Below, one piece after another: positions 6,041 to 7,171 of a DNA stretch of 7,171 nucleotides; positions within the stretch are counted from its first letter, which is position 1; each line of letters begins with the position of its first letter. The DNA is taken from NCBI GenBank assembly GCA_026713285.1, contig JAPOOT010000310.1, forward strand, positions 1-7,171, given 5' to 3'. Below the pieces are notes generated by a model, which worked only from the letters and a program-made list of their open reading frames with translations, was not told the origin of the DNA and did not search any database. The position numbers were made by a program, and so were the translations under genes. The stretch comes from Gemmatimonadota bacterium (GTDB lineage: Bacteria > JAAXHH01).

Positions 6041-7075
6041 CTACCGTGCCTGAACTTCCTGCGCCACGACGAGAATGTGGCTGCCCTGCCTGACCGGCTG
6101 GCGGAAGGACTGCGAAAGCACATAGCCGTCCACGCCCGCGCGCACCGGCCAGGGCGGGTCGTCCACGCGGTAGAAATCGTGCAGGTTCCCCACGACCTGT
6201 CCCGCTTTCACGAGTTCGCCGCAGGCCATCAGTGGTTCGTAGTGTCCTGGAAAGGGCGCCGGTACGTAGCATTCCCGGTCGATGATCGCGGTCAGTTTCT
6301 GGGTGCCGTCGGCGTGGTGGGCGATGGGCCGGATATCCCCGGCAAGCTGGCCATGATGGATGGCCGCGGCGCGTATGCCGTGCCGCGCGTACCGCACGCC
6401 GTCGGGATTAACCGATTCGCCCCAGCCCAGTTCCGTTCCGATCGTGATCTTTCCCAGCCTTTCCGCCTCGCTGACCATCAGCCCGGGGGTCTCGTTCTGA
6501 TACACCATCACGAAGGGCGTGCCGAACCATCGGGCCGTGTCTTCGATGACGGCCGACTGGTCCGGGTTATCCACCTGGTGAAAGCTCGAGCACTGTGCAA
6601 AGTCGAGCTCGGCGCCACCGGAATGGATGTCCGTCACGACGTGCACGCGGGGCCAGAGATATTCCCGTACGAAATGTGCAATTCGGTGAGTGATGCCCGC
6701 GAGGGCCGGCGACGTCCCTGCGCCGTCCACGAAAGCCCGGTTCAGGTTGACCCCGTCATCTGCGTCGCTCGCCCGGCGGCCCACGTGGAACGCCCCGGGG
6801 TTGAGCACGGGAATGAGGATCAATCGACCCCTGACCGCCTCCAGATCGATCTCCTGAAGCAGTCCCTTGATCGCGACCGGTCCTTCGTATTCGTTGCCGT
6901 GATTGGATCCGCTGGCCATGAGTCCCTGGCCTTCGCGGGCGTCGGGCCCTACCATGACCGTCAGGGGAATGAGATGATCCGCCCAGAGCGAATCGTGTTC
7001 CAGGGCGACCCAGTAGTCCCGGCGCCCCGGGGAATCGAGATCGAGCCTGTCGGGTCGTACCACTTCACGGGGCAT
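6041..7075 (-). CDS. Succinylglutamate desuccinylase/aspartoacylase-family zinc deacylase (M14-like)
   Basis: 344 residues. The AstE/AspA family uses zinc to remove acyl groups from N-acyl amino acids; the DoeB-type branch deacetylates N-acetyl-diaminobutyrate. Seen: zinc ligands His59 and Glu62 in SNHGNEYEGP and His151 in TDIHSGGAE; the substrate-carboxylate Arg in VNLNRAF (109-115); and the probable general base Glu215 in TIGTELGWGE. The C-terminal region (about 275-340) forms the beta-rich barrel of the family, with AGQVVGNLHD and AGVDGYVLS resembling lipoyl-like hairpins. The length is usual. The start at 7075 is supported by GGAG 6 nt upstream; the in-frame ATG at 7141 has none and would add 22 unrelated residues. 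It is the first gene of the minus-strand cluster. The specific acyl substrate is not resolved: ectoine-type, aspartate-type or another amide are all possible. Confidence 0.9.
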   Translation of the reverse strand: MPREVVRPDRLDLDSPGRRDYWVALEHDSLWADHLIPLTVMVGPDAREGQGLMASGSNHGNEYEGPVAIKGLLQEIDLEAVRGRLILIPVLNPGAFHVGRRASDADDGVNLNRAFVDGAGTSPALAGITHRIAHFVREYLWPRVHVVTDIHSGGAELDFAQCSSFHQVDNPDQSAVIEDTARWFGTPFVMVYQNETPGLMVSEAERLGKITIGTELGWGESVNPDGVRYARHGIRAAAIHHGQLAGDIRPIAHHADGTQKLTAIIDRECYVPAPFPGHYEPLMACGELVKAGQVVGNLHDFYRVDDPPWPVRAGVDGYVLSQSFRQPVRQGSHILVVAQEVQAR

Positions 7076-7081
7076 GCCGGT

Positions 7082-7085
7082 CTCC
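7082..7085 (-). promoter_or_regulatory. Shine-Dalgarno of the M14 deacylase gene
   Basis: GGAG, then 6 nt, then the ATG at 7075 on the minus strand. It decides the start against the longer frame beginning at 7141. Confidence 0.6.
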
Positions 7086-7109
7086 AAAATCGTCGGGTTT
7101 GTCGTGCAA

Positions 7110-7127
7110 CATTCGTCAGAACGAATG
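7110..7127. repeat. Perfect 7-bp inverted repeat, candidate operator upstream of the deacylase operon
   Basis: CATTCGT (7110-7116), a 4-nt spacer CAGA, and ACGAATG (7121-7127) form a perfect dyad 35-52 nt upstream of the deacylase start. The 18-nt size suits a dimeric helix-turn-helix regulator. It is not followed by a T-run on either strand, so it is not a typical terminator. No clear -35/-10 pair was found around it. Confidence 0.4.
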
Positions 7128-7171
7128 GCCAGGCATGGCACAGATTACGTGCGCAACATCGAGACGCCGAG

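Noticed and set aside
5991..6272. N-terminal extension of the methyltransferase to an upstream ATG
   Set aside because: This stretch lies inside the deacylase coding region in another frame and reads as R/G/P-rich non-conserved sequence.
7110..7127. LexA/SOS box
   Set aside because: The half-sites ATTCGT/ACGAAT with a 4-nt spacer do not match the Gram-negative CTGT-N8-ACAG or the Gram-positive GAAC-N4-GTTC pattern.

Overview
The window is a GC-rich bacterial chromosomal segment with tightly packed genes and AT-richer intergenic gaps. A GH103/MltB-type lytic transglycosylase with a signal peptide points to a Gram-negative-type envelope. The gene mix (TIM-barrel sugar isomerase, M14 deacylase, DUF1932-type dehydrogenase, YDP-repeat beta-propeller) resembles uncultured marine or soil lineages such as Latescibacterota-like bacteria, but this taxonomic guess is an inference from gene content only. 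No tRNA, rRNA, CRISPR array, IS element or phage gene was seen.

Left end (1-573). The most notable feature is a minus-strand AhpC/TSA-type redoxin with a signal peptide. Its reading frame is interrupted at 203-201 by a single TGA lying exactly where the first Cys of the redox motif belongs (W-TGA-P-L-C). The frame continues with convincing redoxin sequence for 66 more codons to the window edge. A 7-bp perfect hairpin with a GGG loop starts at the right distance after the TGA for a bacterial SECIS. I read this as a selenoprotein with a UxxC site; ordinary ORF calling would record a 73-88-residue fragment. It has its own sigma70-like promoter and a strong Shine-Dalgarno sequence. Divergent from it lies a plus-strand sugar phosphate isomerase/epimerase (574-1365), followed by a possible tiny membrane ORF (1369-1470).

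Middle and right (1478-7075). Five genes on the minus strand follow. In transcription order they are an AstE/AspA-like (M14) deacylase, a TehB-like SAM methyltransferase, an NAD(P)-dependent beta-hydroxyacid dehydrogenase-like protein, a roughly 12-blade cytoplasmic beta-propeller, and the lytic transglycosylase. The first four are closely spaced (50 nt, 32 nt, then an overlap) and probably form one operon handling an unidentified small acylated or hydroxyacid metabolite. The transglycosylase follows after a 172-nt AT-rich gap with its own candidate promoter and converges on the isomerase. An 18-nt inverted repeat upstream of the deacylase is a candidate operator for the operon.

Limits: all family calls rest on motif recognition without database searches. 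The redoxin runs off the left edge, and two start codons (methyltransferase, propeller) are uncertain.
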